In this document: positions 24,470 through 34,278 of the stretch, in pieces
Position numbering within the stretch: the first letter of the stretch is position 1
How the letters are laid out: each line of letters starts with the position of its first letter
Source: Erysipelotrichaceae bacterium NK3D112
Lineage (GTDB): Bacteria > Bacillota_I > Bacilli_A > Erysipelotrichales > Erysipelotrichaceae
Direction: 5' to 3'
Assembly (NCBI GenBank): GCA_000701725.1
Contig: JNJQ01000021.1
Coordinates: forward strand, 1 to 44,891
Length of the DNA: 44,891 bases
Translations under genes and position numbers: made by a program
The notes under the pieces: generated by a model
Database searches by the model: none
What the model saw: the letters and a program-made list of their open reading frames with translations, nothing else
What the model was told of the DNA's origin: nothing

Positions 24470-25390
24470 TTATTTCTTCTCCCTTTTACTCTGTTTGTTG
24501 ATCGGATTCTGCACATGACCCTTGGCAATTGTTCTCAGATAATCGCCATACGGGCTCTTGCCGTAGTCATCCGCATGTTTCAGCAGCTGCTCTTCCGTGA
24601 TCCAGCCGTTGTAAAGCGCGATCTCTTCCGGAACGGAAATACGGATGCCCTGCACGTGTTCAATGGAGCGGACATAGTTTGTCGCTTCCGCCATTGATTC
24701 GATTGTGCCGGTGTCAACCCATGAGAAACCTCTGCCGAGGACCTGAAGATCCAGGCAGTCCTCCTCAAGGAAGATTCTGTTCAGATCGGTGATCTCATAT
24801 TCCCCGCGTGCGGAGGGTTTGAGATGTTTCGCATATTCAACGACACGGTTGTCATAGAAATACAGACCGACGACCGCATAATTGGACTTCGGATTGGCAG
24901 GCTTTTCCTCCAGTGAGATCACCTTGCCGTCATCATCGAATTCGGCAATGCCGAAACGTTCCGGATCATTGACATACTTTCCGAAAATGGTCGCTCTGTG
25001 GTTTTCCTCCGCATTGCGGACCGCTTCTCTGAGCATTCTTCCGAAATGGTTTCCGTAGAAAATGTTGTCGCCGAGAACCAGGCATGCGCAGTCATTCCCG
25101 ATGAATTCCTCACCGAGTGTGAACGCTCTTGCAAGTCCGTCCGGAACTTCCTGTACCTTGTATGAGAACTTCACGCCGAACTCGCTTCCGTCTCCGAGCA
25201 GTTTTTCGAAATTGGGAAGGTCATGCGGTGTTGAAATAATCAGAATATCCCGGATTCCCGCCAGCATGAGTGTGCTGATCGGATAATAAATCATCGGTTT
25301 GTCATAAACAGGCAGAAGCTGTTTGGATGTGACTCTTGTTAACGGATATAATCTTGTGCCGCTACCGCCGGCAAGAATAATACCTTTCAT
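24470..25390 (-). CDS. rfbA: Glucose-1-phosphate thymidylyltransferase
   Basis: 306 residues, normal for RmlA. It has [17 protein letters not shown] at the N-terminus, [34 protein letters not shown] and the WVDTGT motif. It makes dTDP-glucose from dTTP and glucose-1-P, the substrate of RfbB. The ATG at 25390 is the family start; an AAGGAG lies 13 bases upstream, rather far, and an in-frame TTG sits directly after it. An extended -10 (TGGTAAAAT) lies in the gap to the upstream gene, so the pair may have its own promoter. Confidence 0.97.
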   Translation of the reverse strand: MKGIILAGGSGTRLYPLTRVTSKQLLPVYDKPMIYYPISTLMLAGIRDILIISTPHDLPNFEKLLGDGSEFGVKFSYKVQEVPDGLARAFTLGEEFIGNDCACLVLGDNIFYGNHFGRMLREAVRNAEENHRATIFGKYVNDPERFGIAEFDDDGKVISLEEKPANPKSNYAVVGLYFYDNRVVEYAKHLKPSARGEYEITDLNRIFLEEDCLDLQVLGRGFSWVDTGTIESMAEATNYVRSIEHVQGIRISVPEEIALYNGWITEEQLLKHADDYGKSPYGDYLRTIAKGHVQNPINKQSKREKK

Positions 25391-25438
25391 AATAATAGAC
25401 AATCTCCTTAGTCAAACCTATTTTACCATACAGTTGGG

Positions 25439-27010
25439 CTAATTGCTTCCGGTTCCGGCAATCAGTCTGTAATCATAGTTTTTGTCAAAACCGTCATTGT
25501 AGAACGGATCATGGGCGATATAATCCGGATATGTTCTTTTGAACCAGTCCACTTCCTCAAAGAAGCGTCTGACAGCCTTTCTGTCCGTGTCGATTCCTCT
25601 GGACTTGGACTCATAATGGTAGAGTTCCACACAGGGCAGGAAGACATTGAAATATCCTTCTTTCAATAAGCGGATTCCGTAATCCACATCATTGTACTGG
25701 ACAGTCAGCTCCTCATTCAGTCCGCCGAGCTGTTCCCAGCATCTGCGGGATGTCATCAGGCATGCGGCTGTGCAGCATGCCACATCATTGGGCGCTTCGA
25801 GTGTGAACAGATAGCCCTTCTGATCTTTCGCACACTGATACCAGCGGTGTCCGGCATCCCCGCCTTTGCCGATAATGACGCCGGCATGCTGGATCGTATC
25901 ATCCTCATAATAAAGCTTCACGCCGACACTGCCGATATTGTCTCTTTGCGCATAGCCGAGCATCTGCTCAAGCCAGTCCGGCGTGATCACAGCTGTATCA
26001 TTGTTCAGAAGAACCAGGTATTCCCCTTGTGCCTCTTTGACGGCGGTATTGTTGATATAGGAATAATTGAACGGCGCGTCAATGCGCACTGTTCTTATAT
26101 TGGCATGTTCCTGCGTCAGGACGGAAAGATAATCCAGGGTTTCCGGTTTCTCGCTTCCGTTGTCCGCAATGATGATTTCATAATTGCCGTATGTCGTTTT
26201 CGCGAGAATGGAATCCACACACGTTTTCAGCATATCCGCACCGTCTCTGGTCGGAATGACAATTGAGACAAGCGGTTCACCTGCCACTTCATAATTCACC
26301 GTGCAGCTGATTCTGTCCGGATTGATTCTCACGTTTGCCTTTGTGCCGCTTTCTGCCAGATACTGTTTCAGCGTATCCGCTTCACAGACAAATCCTTTTT
26401 CATCCGAATATGCAATGGCGCTGACATGGCGGATATCAACGGACTGATCGCTGAGCTTCAGCAGCCAGCGGTACGGATTCCATCGTTCACCCTCAAACTG
26501 TTTCATCAGTTCTGTTTTCACAACAAAGCAGCGGCCGATGTAATTGAAGCTGCGAAGTGTGTCATAAGCGAAATCGGGTTTGAGAACCGGATCGGATCTA
26601 GTTCCTGTTCTGTCTCTATGGTCATGGTCAAAATAGATCACATCACCGTCCTTGGGCAGAATGAATCCCAGATCCGCATAGGAATGACAGCTGTCCGAAA
26701 TCACCAGCACATAATCCGTTTCAATGCCGCTCAGATCAAGCGTTTCACTTGCACCAAGACGGCTGATATCCTTCCGCAGTTTTCCTCTTGCGGCAGGCTG
26801 TCTGTATGAAAGCCACTTTGCATACTGTTCCTGATCCTCCGGCTCAAAATATCTGCATCCGTATTTCGCGATATTCCTGCGCTCATGCATGAATTTGCGG
26901 ATATACATCTTCAGCATTTCCCGGGGAATATAAAAGTGATACTGCTTCGCCCAGATGCGGAATGCTTTTTTGATCAGTTCAAGTTTGGATTTCTTCTTCA
27001 GATCTGTCAT
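25439..27010 (-). CDS. GT2 glycosyltransferase with N-terminal extension
   Basis: 523 residues. The first 230 or so are a helical/mixed region unlike the catalytic domain but containing SDSCHSYADLGFILPKDGD and YFDHDHRD, so it may be a decayed GT-like domain. From about 245 the GT2 fold is clear: VSIVIPTRDGADML, IIIADNGS, YLVLLNNDTAV (DXD-like), TIQHAGVIIG, and the YNDVDYGIRLL and YHYESKSRG motifs of rhamnosyltransferase-like GT2 enzymes. It acts at the inner face of the membrane on a lipid-linked or nucleotide-sugar substrate. Upstream is the LCP gene with its own terminator. Specificity cannot be told. Confidence 0.85.
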   Translation of the reverse strand: MTDLKKKSKLELIKKAFRIWAKQYHFYIPREMLKMYIRKFMHERRNIAKYGCRYFEPEDQEQYAKWLSYRQPAARGKLRKDISRLGASETLDLSGIETDYVLVISDSCHSYADLGFILPKDGDVIYFDHDHRDRTGTRSDPVLKPDFAYDTLRSFNYIGRCFVVKTELMKQFEGERWNPYRWLLKLSDQSVDIRHVSAIAYSDEKGFVCEADTLKQYLAESGTKANVRINPDRISCTVNYEVAGEPLVSIVIPTRDGADMLKTCVDSILAKTTYGNYEIIIADNGSEKPETLDYLSVLTQEHANIRTVRIDAPFNYSYINNTAVKEAQGEYLVLLNNDTAVITPDWLEQMLGYAQRDNIGSVGVKLYYEDDTIQHAGVIIGKGGDAGHRWYQCAKDQKGYLFTLEAPNDVACCTAACLMTSRRCWEQLGGLNEELTVQYNDVDYGIRLLKEGYFNVFLPCVELYHYESKSRGIDTDRKAVRRFFEEVDWFKRTYPDYIAHDPFYNDGFDKNYDYRLIAGTGSN

Positions 27011-27035
27011 AACCCACTTAAAATACCACTTTTAA

Positions 27036-27063
27036 ATTAAAAGGGGAAGTTCACTTCCCCTTT
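27036..27063 (-). terminator. Rho-independent terminator after the second LCP gene
   Basis: Minus-strand AAAGGGGAAGT-GA-ACTTCCCCTTTT followed by AATTTAA, 11 bases after the LCP stop. Confidence 0.85.
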
Positions 27064-27074
27064 ATCATATCAGA

Positions 27075-29087
27075 TCAGGCCCCTCCGCCTTCACCCGGAT
27101 TTTCAGGCGCGGGTTCTCCGCCGCCGTCAACCGGAGTTTCAGGTACCGGTTCCGCAGGTGTTTCCTCCGGAACAGGTTCAGGAGTCACTTCAGCTGCCGG
27201 CTCCGGTTCCGGTTCAGCGACTTCCTCAGGCGGTCCGCCGATGACGGTCGCTCCGACTTCGCCGCCATACCAGTCAGCCGAGATTGCCGGGGGCACAAAG
27301 TCCTCATTGCCTGCGCTCCAGCTGACGGATTCCGGAATGGAAGGAGTTGAATAGAGGTTGAGGTTTCTCTCAACATAGTTGTATGTGTCATAGCTTGCGC
27401 CTTCAAACGGGAAGTAGATGTAGAGATACATCGCAAGACTGTCATCCCATTTCATTGCGCTCCAGCCGGTGATTCTGGAATTGATGATATTCATGACACC
27501 GACAGGATTGTCCTGATCATAGTAGCGCTTTGCCTTCTTCATCGCATAGCTGACGAAGTTGACCATCTGGTCCGTGGACAGATTGGTTCTGATATTCGCT
27601 CCCGCCGCATCGAGGATCTTCAGATATGTGTTCGGATCTCTTGTCTCCATGACACGTCTGACAATCTCTTCGATCACTTCCTGCTGGTGCTGCTGACGGG
27701 CAAAGTCACCGTCTTCAAACGCATAGCGCTCACGCACGAAGCCGAGTGCCTGCTGGCCGTTCAGGTGAACATATCCCTGCGGAATCGGAAGTGTGACCAG
27801 GCTGTCTGATGCGACATCCCAGCACTGTCCGATGAATTCGACCGGGTTATAGACATCCACGCCGCCGACCGCATCGACAACCTGAATGACGGATGCGAAG
27901 TTGAACTCAACGGTATAGTCGATTTCGATTCCGGTCATATACTGAACGGTATCGACAAGACATGCCTCGGAAACCGCGTGGGCGGAATTGATTTTGCTGG
28001 ATGCGTATCCGTAGCATGTGATCGGAACATAGGAGTCTCTGGCAATGGAAGTCATGGTGACTTTCATTGAAACAGGGTTGACTGAAACGATGATGATCGT
28101 ATCCGCAAGACCTTCGTTTTCACCGGTGATCAATACGGTGAACGGCTCCGCGGTCAGGTCTTTTTCCGCGCCGTCCGTACCTTCCTGGACAACGCTGTCC
28201 CTGAAGGTGATCAGTGCGGCTGTATCGGGAATATACGGTTCCAGCACTTCTTCCGTGCCGATCGCATTGGCATAGTTTGCGGGAAGAATCGCACAGTCGA
28301 TCTCCTCACTGATCAGAGCCTTGAATGTTTCGGCGAATGACAGATAGTTCACGTAGTTGTAATTGATTTCTTCCGCGGTCAGTCTGTCCTTGCCGATTTT
28401 CGCACAATCCGTTCCGTCGACACCGCCGATTCTCTTGCCGTTAAGATCCGCAACTTCCATGATCGGCTCGCCGCTGCGTTTTGTATACGTCACAAGGGAG
28501 ACATTGATATCTGTATCATGTTCCTTGGCGGTGATCTCGGTCAGGTTGGTCTCAACACGGGTCAGCGCATATGCCGCATATCCGCCGGCACTGACACTGA
28601 CCACAAGAGCCAGGGCTGAGATAACAAACGGAATAATTTTCTTTGTTCTGATGGAAATCCATACCAGAATATCCAGTACCAGAAGAACCGCCATTGTCAC
28701 AAGGTTCACTTTTGTGAAAACATCCTTGTCCAGAGCGGAGAATCTGGTTGTGTAGAACAGTGAATAAATCACAACGACATGAAGCACGATATCAGCCAGC
28801 GTCAGCACGATATTCCACGGGGTCATATCTTTTGCAAACGCGCGCTTTTTCGGCTTATTGTTTCTGTTCGGCGCTGTTTTTTTCACAGCTGCCGGTCTTG
28901 TTTCAGATTCCGGTTCGATTTTTGAGGCGGCGGACAGTTCCGGATCAGCCGGGAACTGAATGTCCGGGTCTTCCGGAAAATCCGGTTCGGTCCGGTTGAC
29001 TTTAAACAGTGTGACACTTTCATCCATTGCCGGGTTTTCATTATCTCTGATAACGGAAAGCTTCTCAGTTTTGTTCAGATCCTTCAT
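27075..29087 (-). CDS. LytR-CpsA-Psr family ligase with binding-protein-like insert
   Basis: 670 residues. A cytoplasmic Pro/Lys-rich N-terminus of about 90 residues, three to four membrane segments (about 95-190), an extracellular region (about 200-305) with DLNGKRIGGVDG and LISEEIDCAILPANYANAI that looks like a periplasmic-binding-protein (SBP) fold, the LCP domain (about 315-540) with SIARDSYVPI, VEFNFASVIQVVDAVGGVD and the Arg-rich FVRERYAFEDGDFARQQHQQEV, and a Pro/Glu/Gly-rich tail. The start at 29087 has GGGGG 6 bases upstream; it lies 1 base after the preceding stop. Likely attaches the cluster's polymer to peptidoglycan. Confidence 0.92.
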   Translation of the reverse strand: MKDLNKTEKLSVIRDNENPAMDESVTLFKVNRTEPDFPEDPDIQFPADPELSAASKIEPESETRPAAVKKTAPNRNNKPKKRAFAKDMTPWNIVLTLADIVLHVVVIYSLFYTTRFSALDKDVFTKVNLVTMAVLLVLDILVWISIRTKKIIPFVISALALVVSVSAGGYAAYALTRVETNLTEITAKEHDTDINVSLVTYTKRSGEPIMEVADLNGKRIGGVDGTDCAKIGKDRLTAEEINYNYVNYLSFAETFKALISEEIDCAILPANYANAIGTEEVLEPYIPDTAALITFRDSVVQEGTDGAEKDLTAEPFTVLITGENEGLADTIIIVSVNPVSMKVTMTSIARDSYVPITCYGYASSKINSAHAVSEACLVDTVQYMTGIEIDYTVEFNFASVIQVVDAVGGVDVYNPVEFIGQCWDVASDSLVTLPIPQGYVHLNGQQALGFVRERYAFEDGDFARQQHQQEVIEEIVRRVMETRDPNTYLKILDAAGANIRTNLSTDQMVNFVSYAMKKAKRYYDQDNPVGVMNIINSRITGWSAMKWDDSLAMYLYIYFPFEGASYDTYNYVERNLNLYSTPSIPESVSWSAGNEDFVPPAISADWYGGEVGATVIGGPPEEVAEPEPEPAAEVTPEPVPEETPAEPVPETPVDGGGEPAPENPGEGGGA

Positions 29088-29088
29088 G

Positions 29089-29790
29089 TCAAACCCCCGT
29101 TTCTCCGATTTGCGCGATTTCCAGTCTTCCATCGTGATCTACCACATAGAAGACAGTTGCTTTCTGCATGGCGGATGTGTCCATGACCGTGTTTTCCTCA
29201 TAATCCCAGGATGCCTGCACAACATAGCAGTCCATCGATGTTCCATCTGCCAGTACAAACGGATCGGTCTGCTCGGCGCTGGCAACGCTGACCCATTTCA
29301 CCTGGCAGAGTTCGCTTCTGTCATACTGTTTGAGATACAGGTCCATATCCGCGTAGAAACCATATCTGGAATATTTTTCAAAGTCCGCGCGTCTGTCGGT
29401 GTAAATATACTGCATGCCGCCGATGTCATAGTTTCCGTCTTTGTTGGTCCATGTGTAGTATTCTGCCACAAAGCTTTTGACCAGCGCGGATGCGATATCG
29501 GTCTTGACCGGTGTTTCCGCTTCAACCGCTTCATCCAGCTGACGGAAATATTCCTTGTTCACTTCTGTCGCATTGTATCCGATCGAGTAGTAATCATTGG
29601 AATATTCATTGCCGACTTCCACCGGCTCGACTTCCGTCTCAATGGTCTCGCCTTCACCTGTTTCCTTTTTGCTGATACGGACAATATTGACCGCGAAAGC
29701 TATGATTGTCAGAAGAAAGGTCGCAATCAGTGCAATCACGAGCGCATTGTTGATCTTCCTGTTTCTTTTTCGTATTTCTCTTGTGCTCAT
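29089..29790 (-). CDS. Single-pass membrane protein of unknown function, LCP partner
   Basis: 233 residues. A short basic cytoplasmic start, one membrane helix (about 15-37), an acidic linker rich in Glu and Val, then an extracellular domain of about 170 residues with several Tyr/Trp residues and alternating strands that could be an NTF2-like fold (VKSFVAEYYTWTN, YSRYGFYADMDLYL, VVQASWDYEE). I do not recognise a family. It is transcribed just before the LCP gene with a 1-base gap, so it probably assists that ligase or its polymer. AGAGGTGG precedes the ATG. Confidence 0.75.
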   Translation of the reverse strand: MSTREIRKRNRKINNALVIALIATFLLTIIAFAVNIVRISKKETGEGETIETEVEPVEVGNEYSNDYYSIGYNATEVNKEYFRQLDEAVEAETPVKTDIASALVKSFVAEYYTWTNKDGNYDIGGMQYIYTDRRADFEKYSRYGFYADMDLYLKQYDRSELCQVKWVSVASAEQTDPFVLADGTSMDCYVVQASWDYEENTVMDTSAMQKATVFYVVDHDGRLEIAQIGETGV

Positions 29791-29819
29791 ATACCACCTC
29801 TCAGGCTGCAGGGTTAATC

Positions 29820-29848
29820 ATATCATAACCGGCTCATTCAATGTGCAA
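29820..29848 (-). promoter_or_regulatory. Promoter of the membrane protein-LCP operon
   Basis: Minus-strand TTGCAC (29843-29848) and TGATAT (29820-29825), exactly 17 bases apart, about 30 bases before the ATG. The rest of the 29791-30003 gap shows nothing definite. Confidence 0.55.
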
Positions 29849-30003
29849 TTCCATAAAGATTGTAGACAATATCCACATTGCAGGTATGCCTGATTTTTTC
29901 CTGCAACGCGGGTATATCCACCTGTATTGAAGCCACTTCAGTTTAACATGGCGGACAGAGTGTCTCAATATTCCGCCCGCCGGGGACTGTCTATCTTAAG
30001 AAA

Positions 30004-32160
30004 TCAGATTCGGATATCAAGATCCTCTGTCAGCTCTTCAAGCTGCTCTTTGGAATAGAACGGTTTTCCGACCTCATCGTGATACAGATTGCGCAGTGAG
30101 AAATCATTGCGGGTGATGGAAAGGTTCGGATTGTACATCGGATCGCCCTTCTCCATGAACTTTTCATATCTTCTGGCAAACCGGTAAATCTCGCCGTGGA
30201 ATCTTCTGAGCTTTTCCACATTGTCCTCCAGTCCTCTGGATTTGGATTCATAATGATGGAAGCTCGCGTACGGGTTATAGACAACCAGTTTTCCCGTTTC
30301 TCCGACTCTCAGACAGAAATCAATATCGTTGAAGGCGACCTCAAATGTCTCATCCAGGCCGCCGACTGAATCAAAGACTTCACGTTTTGTCAGAAGCACT
30401 GCGGCTGTGACTGCGGAATAGTCCTGGGCGATCATTGCCCGGCTGAAATAGATGGGCTCATCCAGCGCCTTCCCCTTGAATGCGTGATCGGCGATGCCCT
30501 GGATGCCGATGATGACTCCGGCATGCTGGAGGGTGTCATCCTCATACATCAGTCTGCAGCCGACAATGCCGACATCATCTCTCTGGCAGTAACCAGCCAT
30601 TTCCCTGAGTGAGTCGGGATTGATCAGCTCCACATCGTTGTTCATCAGAAGGATGTATCTGCCATTGGCAAACTGGGCGCCGAAGTTGTTGATTCTTGAA
30701 TAATTGAATCCGCCCTTGTAATAAACCACTTTGACATTCGGCATTTCTTCCTGGATCTTCTCATAATACTCAAATGTCTCTTCATCATCGGAATTGTTTT
30801 CCACAACGATGAATTCAAGATTCTTCCATGTTCCTCTTTCATAAAGGGAACGGATCGCCTTGTCCAGATCTTCCGTATGATCCTTGTTCGGGATGATGAC
30901 TGAAATCAGCTCTTCCTTCACATTGAAATATGTATGGTAAATGCCAAGACTCACGCCGTCTTCAATCTTTTCGATCTCAAGCTGCGGCCAGACTCTTTCG
31001 TAATGCGCCCTGATCGCTTTCTTTCCGGCCTCATAGGCATACAGCTTGCTTTCGGGATTGGCGGAAGTTGAGCCGATATGCGTTCTCCAGTGATAAAGCA
31101 CCTTCGGAATGTGGACAATCTGCCTTGCCTTTTCGGTTGTGCGGAAAATGAAATCATGATCCTGGGCGCCGTCATATTCCTCACGGAATCCGCCGGTCTC
31201 ATTCACAAGACTTCTTCTGACCGCATAAAGATGACAGATATAATTGACCGAGCATAACATGTCGATATTGAAATCGGGCTTGAAATGCGGATCAAAATAC
31301 AATTCTGATTTTTCGTCGACCTTGTCTTCATCCGTATAGATGCAGTCGCACTCCGGATTGTACTTCACAGCCTTTGCCAGCTCGTAAAGAGCCAGTCTGT
31401 GAAGCAGATCATCATGATCGCACAGGACAATGAAATCACCCGTTGCCATCTCAAGAGCGGCATTTGTGTTTCCGGAAATACCGCGGTTGCCGTCCAGATA
31501 TTTATAACGGATGCGGTGATTGTGTTTCTGATATTCCCCGATCAGCTTTTCAAGTCTGCTGTCCTGCGGGCTGCCGTCCGCGAAACAGACCTCATATTTC
31601 TGATATGTCTGCGCCTCGATACTGTCGATCAGTTCTCTGAGATACTTTTCAGGTGTTGCGTAAAGCGGAATCACAATCGAGAATGTCGGTGAATCCGAAG
31701 TCATCAGATCCTCTTTTTCAGACAGTCTGTCGATGCGGTTGATCTGCCTTCTGAAAATGGAATAGTCATACCGCTTGTCGAGCAGGCTTTCACGCCAGCC
31801 TTTTGAAGTCATGGAAACAGACAGCCTGTTCCGGAAGCCCCTGAAGCGGCTGATCCATCTGACCATTCCGCTCAGCATGATGCTCTTTCTGAAATTCTGC
31901 GAAGTCAGTTCCAGACTGTATTTGTTTCCTGAATGGTATTCAAATGTGACGGAGTAGCCGAAATCATTGAACTCCGCATCGCCGAACAGTTCCTGCGCGA
32001 CATCTTTTCGCGGATTTCTGTTGATTTCAGCGCTGATGCGTTTGTTATTCTCATGGACAGCGATCTTCACATGTTCCTTGTTGTCACCGACTGTCCATCC
32101 TCTGATTTCCAGCTTTCCGTCTTTCATGTACATTGCATCAATGCTGTACTTTATATCCAT
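30004..32160 (-). CDS. Tandem-domain GT2 glycosyltransferase with N-terminal beta-sandwich
   Basis: 718 residues. The first 100 form a beta-sandwich-like domain with an RGWTVGD start and a DVAQELFGDAEFNDFGYSV end. Two GT2 domains follow: the first (about 162-400) with FSIVIPLYATPEKYL, LCDHDDLLH and FDPHFKPDFNIDML; the second (about 420-700) with ISVIIPNKDHTEDL, LLMNNDVEL, TLQHAGVIIG, FNDIDFCLRV and YESKSRG. Dual-domain GT2 enzymes often add two alternating sugars. The ATG at 32160 follows AAGGTG by 6 bases; an in-frame GTG at 32169 lies within this site. The sandwich resembles those of the ABC exporter ATPase and the GT2 enzyme at 35008, so all may touch the same glycan. Confidence 0.88.
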   Translation of the reverse strand: MDIKYSIDAMYMKDGKLEIRGWTVGDNKEHVKIAVHENNKRISAEINRNPRKDVAQELFGDAEFNDFGYSVTFEYHSGNKYSLELTSQNFRKSIMLSGMVRWISRFRGFRNRLSVSMTSKGWRESLLDKRYDYSIFRRQINRIDRLSEKEDLMTSDSPTFSIVIPLYATPEKYLRELIDSIEAQTYQKYEVCFADGSPQDSRLEKLIGEYQKHNHRIRYKYLDGNRGISGNTNAALEMATGDFIVLCDHDDLLHRLALYELAKAVKYNPECDCIYTDEDKVDEKSELYFDPHFKPDFNIDMLCSVNYICHLYAVRRSLVNETGGFREEYDGAQDHDFIFRTTEKARQIVHIPKVLYHWRTHIGSTSANPESKLYAYEAGKKAIRAHYERVWPQLEIEKIEDGVSLGIYHTYFNVKEELISVIIPNKDHTEDLDKAIRSLYERGTWKNLEFIVVENNSDDEETFEYYEKIQEEMPNVKVVYYKGGFNYSRINNFGAQFANGRYILLMNNDVELINPDSLREMAGYCQRDDVGIVGCRLMYEDDTLQHAGVIIGIQGIADHAFKGKALDEPIYFSRAMIAQDYSAVTAAVLLTKREVFDSVGGLDETFEVAFNDIDFCLRVGETGKLVVYNPYASFHHYESKSRGLEDNVEKLRRFHGEIYRFARRYEKFMEKGDPMYNPNLSITRNDFSLRNLYHDEVGKPFYSKEQLEELTEDLDIRI

Positions 32161-32290
32161 ATTACTCACCTTCTGTAATATCAGTTGTTTATCAAAATCT
32201 GTTCAGCAGTCTGATCAGCCGATGAACAATTCACGGCTGAGAAAAATCAGGATCGTTTGTTAAAAGCCTGCTGAATCTGAGAGCAGAAAC

Positions 32291-33064
32291 TCAGAACTGC
32301 TCCGCGAATCCCTTCTCAAGTTTGTTGAATACAAGTGTGCCGATGCCAAGCATGATGAGTGCCACCGCACTCAGCGGCACCAGCATGCCGAAATCAGGCA
32401 GCCGATGATACAGGAAACAGTCTCTGAAGCCCATGACAATCTGGGTCATCGGATTCATCATGACCAGTTTTCCGAGAAGTCCCGCAGATTCAAACTGGCC
32501 GATGTCATATACAATCGGGGTTCCGTAGAACGCCAGCTGAAGCAGGAAGTTGACGATATATTCCAGGTCCTGGACATAGGCATCGCACGCACCGACGATC
32601 ATGCCGATGCCAAGCGCGAAGACGCCTTCGATCAGGGCATACAGCGGCACAAACACGATGTGCCATGAGATACCGACGCCGAAGATGATGCAGAACAGCA
32701 GGATGATCAGACAGGAGATGAAAAAGTTGATCAGACCGCTGATCATTGCCGAAAGCGGCAGGATGATCCTGGGGAAATAAACTTTCTTGATAATGCCCGA
32801 ATTCGCTTTGATGCATGTGCCGCATGTCTGGATCACCGTGGAGAAGAATGTCCACGGAATGATACCGGTAATCAGATAAACCACATAATTGTCCACGCGG
32901 TTTCCGATCAGATACGGAAACACGATCGCGTAAACAAGCACCTGCAGAAGCGGATTGACGAATGACCAGATCACACCGAGGAAAGATGCTTTATATTTAC
33001 CGCGTATCTCTTTTTTGACACTGGATTTCAGTAATTCTCTGTATTCATAAAGTTCTTTAAACAT
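32291..33064 (-). CDS. wzm: ABC-2 polysaccharide exporter permease (Wzm/TagG type)
   Basis: 257 residues with six membrane segments and the typical start FKELYEYRELLKSSVKKEIRGKYKASFLGVIWSFVNPLLQ-like pattern, then TGIIPWTFFSTVIQ and LNPMTQIV-type loop (MMNPMTQIVMGFRD). It pairs with the ATPase upstream (4-base gap) to move lipid-linked polysaccharide or teichoic acid across the membrane. GGGAG precedes the ATG. Confidence 0.93.
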   Translation of the reverse strand: MFKELYEYRELLKSSVKKEIRGKYKASFLGVIWSFVNPLLQVLVYAIVFPYLIGNRVDNYVVYLITGIIPWTFFSTVIQTCGTCIKANSGIIKKVYFPRIILPLSAMISGLINFFISCLIILLFCIIFGVGISWHIVFVPLYALIEGVFALGIGMIVGACDAYVQDLEYIVNFLLQLAFYGTPIVYDIGQFESAGLLGKLVMMNPMTQIVMGFRDCFLYHRLPDFGMLVPLSAVALIMLGIGTLVFNKLEKGFAEQF

Positions 33065-33068
33065 TGAC

Positions 33069-34214
33069 TCACTCCCGTATGCTCAGGCTCAGGCTCCGCT
33101 CTGTTATCACATTCTGCTTTTCATCCGTCAGACTTGCGGTGATGACCACTTTGCCGTTTTCAATCTGATCCGCAAAATCCTTGAGATTTATATCAGCCAC
33201 GAATCCGGTTGTCTCCTCATCCATGAAGCCGCCGTATTCCTCGGCGAAGACATTGATGACATCCTGTCTTGCCATGTTTTCAACAGCCTTGAACTCACGC
33301 TTTCCGACGCGGATGACAAATTCCGCATTTTCACAGTCGCTGATCTTCCAGCCCCTGACACGGACCGTATCATCCGCGGCAACCTGAATATAATTTTTCG
33401 GCTCGTCAAAGGTGATGATTCCCTTGTATCTGCCGCCGCCTTCCGCCATCAGCCTGCGCTTATGCTCGATGTTGTCGAGTGCGAGCTGTTTCAGATATTC
33501 GTCAATGACATAATCGGGATTGCCGTCCAGTCTGAAATGACCTTTGTAAATCCAGATGGCGCGGGTGCACAGATCCTTCACCACGTCCAGACTGTGCGAC
33601 ACAATCACGATCGTTTTATCACTGGCTTTCAGTTCACGCAGCTTGGCAAAGCACTTTTCCTGGAAGTTCTGGTCGCCGACCGCGAGAATTTCATCAATCA
33701 GCAGGATTTCCGCATCCACGTTGATCGCGATGGAGAACGCAAGCCTCATATACATGCCTGAGGAATAGGTGCGGATCGGCTCGTCGATGAATTCACCGAG
33801 TTCCGAGAACTCGATGATGTCATTCATTCTTCCTTCGATCTCCTCCTGGGTCAGACCGAAAATCGACGCGTTGAAATAGATGTTTTCACGGCCGGTGAAA
33901 TCAGGATGAAAACCTGCCCCCAGTTCAAGCAGTGAGGTCAGTTTTCCTTTTGTCTCAATCGTTCCGGAAGTCGGATATATGATTCTTGTCATCAATTTGA
34001 GAAGTGTCGATTTTCCGCTGCCGTTGGTGCCGATCAGGGCAACCGTTTCCCCTCTTTTGATATCGAGATTGATATTCTTCAGAACTTCAAGCGTCGTCTT
34101 TTCGTTGCGGCGGTTGAAATAAAGAATCATATCCTTCAAAGATTTCGCCTTGTCCGACTGAATCTTGAAACTCTTTGACATATTTCTGATTTCAATCACA
34201 TTTTCAGAATTCAT
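33069..34214 (-). CDS. wzt: ABC polysaccharide exporter ATPase (Wzt/TagH type) with C-terminal sugar-binding-like domain
   Basis: 381 residues. ATPase part (1-245): Walker A GTNGSGKST (62-70), signature SSGMYMR (151-157), Walker B ILLIDE (170-175) and switch His in VSHSLD. Residues 265-381 form an extra beta-sandwich with RVRGWKISD and RQDVINVFAEEYGGF, analogous in position to the O-antigen-recognising Wzt C-terminal domain. Such domains bind the finished polymer end before export. The same GW...DV...GF pattern appears in two GT2 enzymes of this cluster. AGAGGA lies 6 bases before the ATG. Confidence 0.93.
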   Translation of the reverse strand: MNSENVIEIRNMSKSFKIQSDKAKSLKDMILYFNRRNEKTTLEVLKNINLDIKRGETVALIGTNGSGKSTLLKLMTRIIYPTSGTIETKGKLTSLLELGAGFHPDFTGRENIYFNASIFGLTQEEIEGRMNDIIEFSELGEFIDEPIRTYSSGMYMRLAFSIAINVDAEILLIDEILAVGDQNFQEKCFAKLRELKASDKTIVIVSHSLDVVKDLCTRAIWIYKGHFRLDGNPDYVIDEYLKQLALDNIEHKRRLMAEGGGRYKGIITFDEPKNYIQVAADDTVRVRGWKISDCENAEFVIRVGKREFKAVENMARQDVINVFAEEYGGFMDEETTGFVADINLKDFADQIENGKVVITASLTDEKQNVITERSLSLSIRE

Positions 34215-34278
34215 AGCTGATCCTCTTAAACCATAGCATTATACTACAGTGCGCAGTTTTATAAAAACCTCCGCTGTC

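Noticed and set aside
23446-25390. Complete dTDP-rhamnose pathway
   Set aside because: Only rfbA and rfbB are present; no rfbC or rfbD is seen, and FdtA/FdtB-type genes point to an amino sugar.
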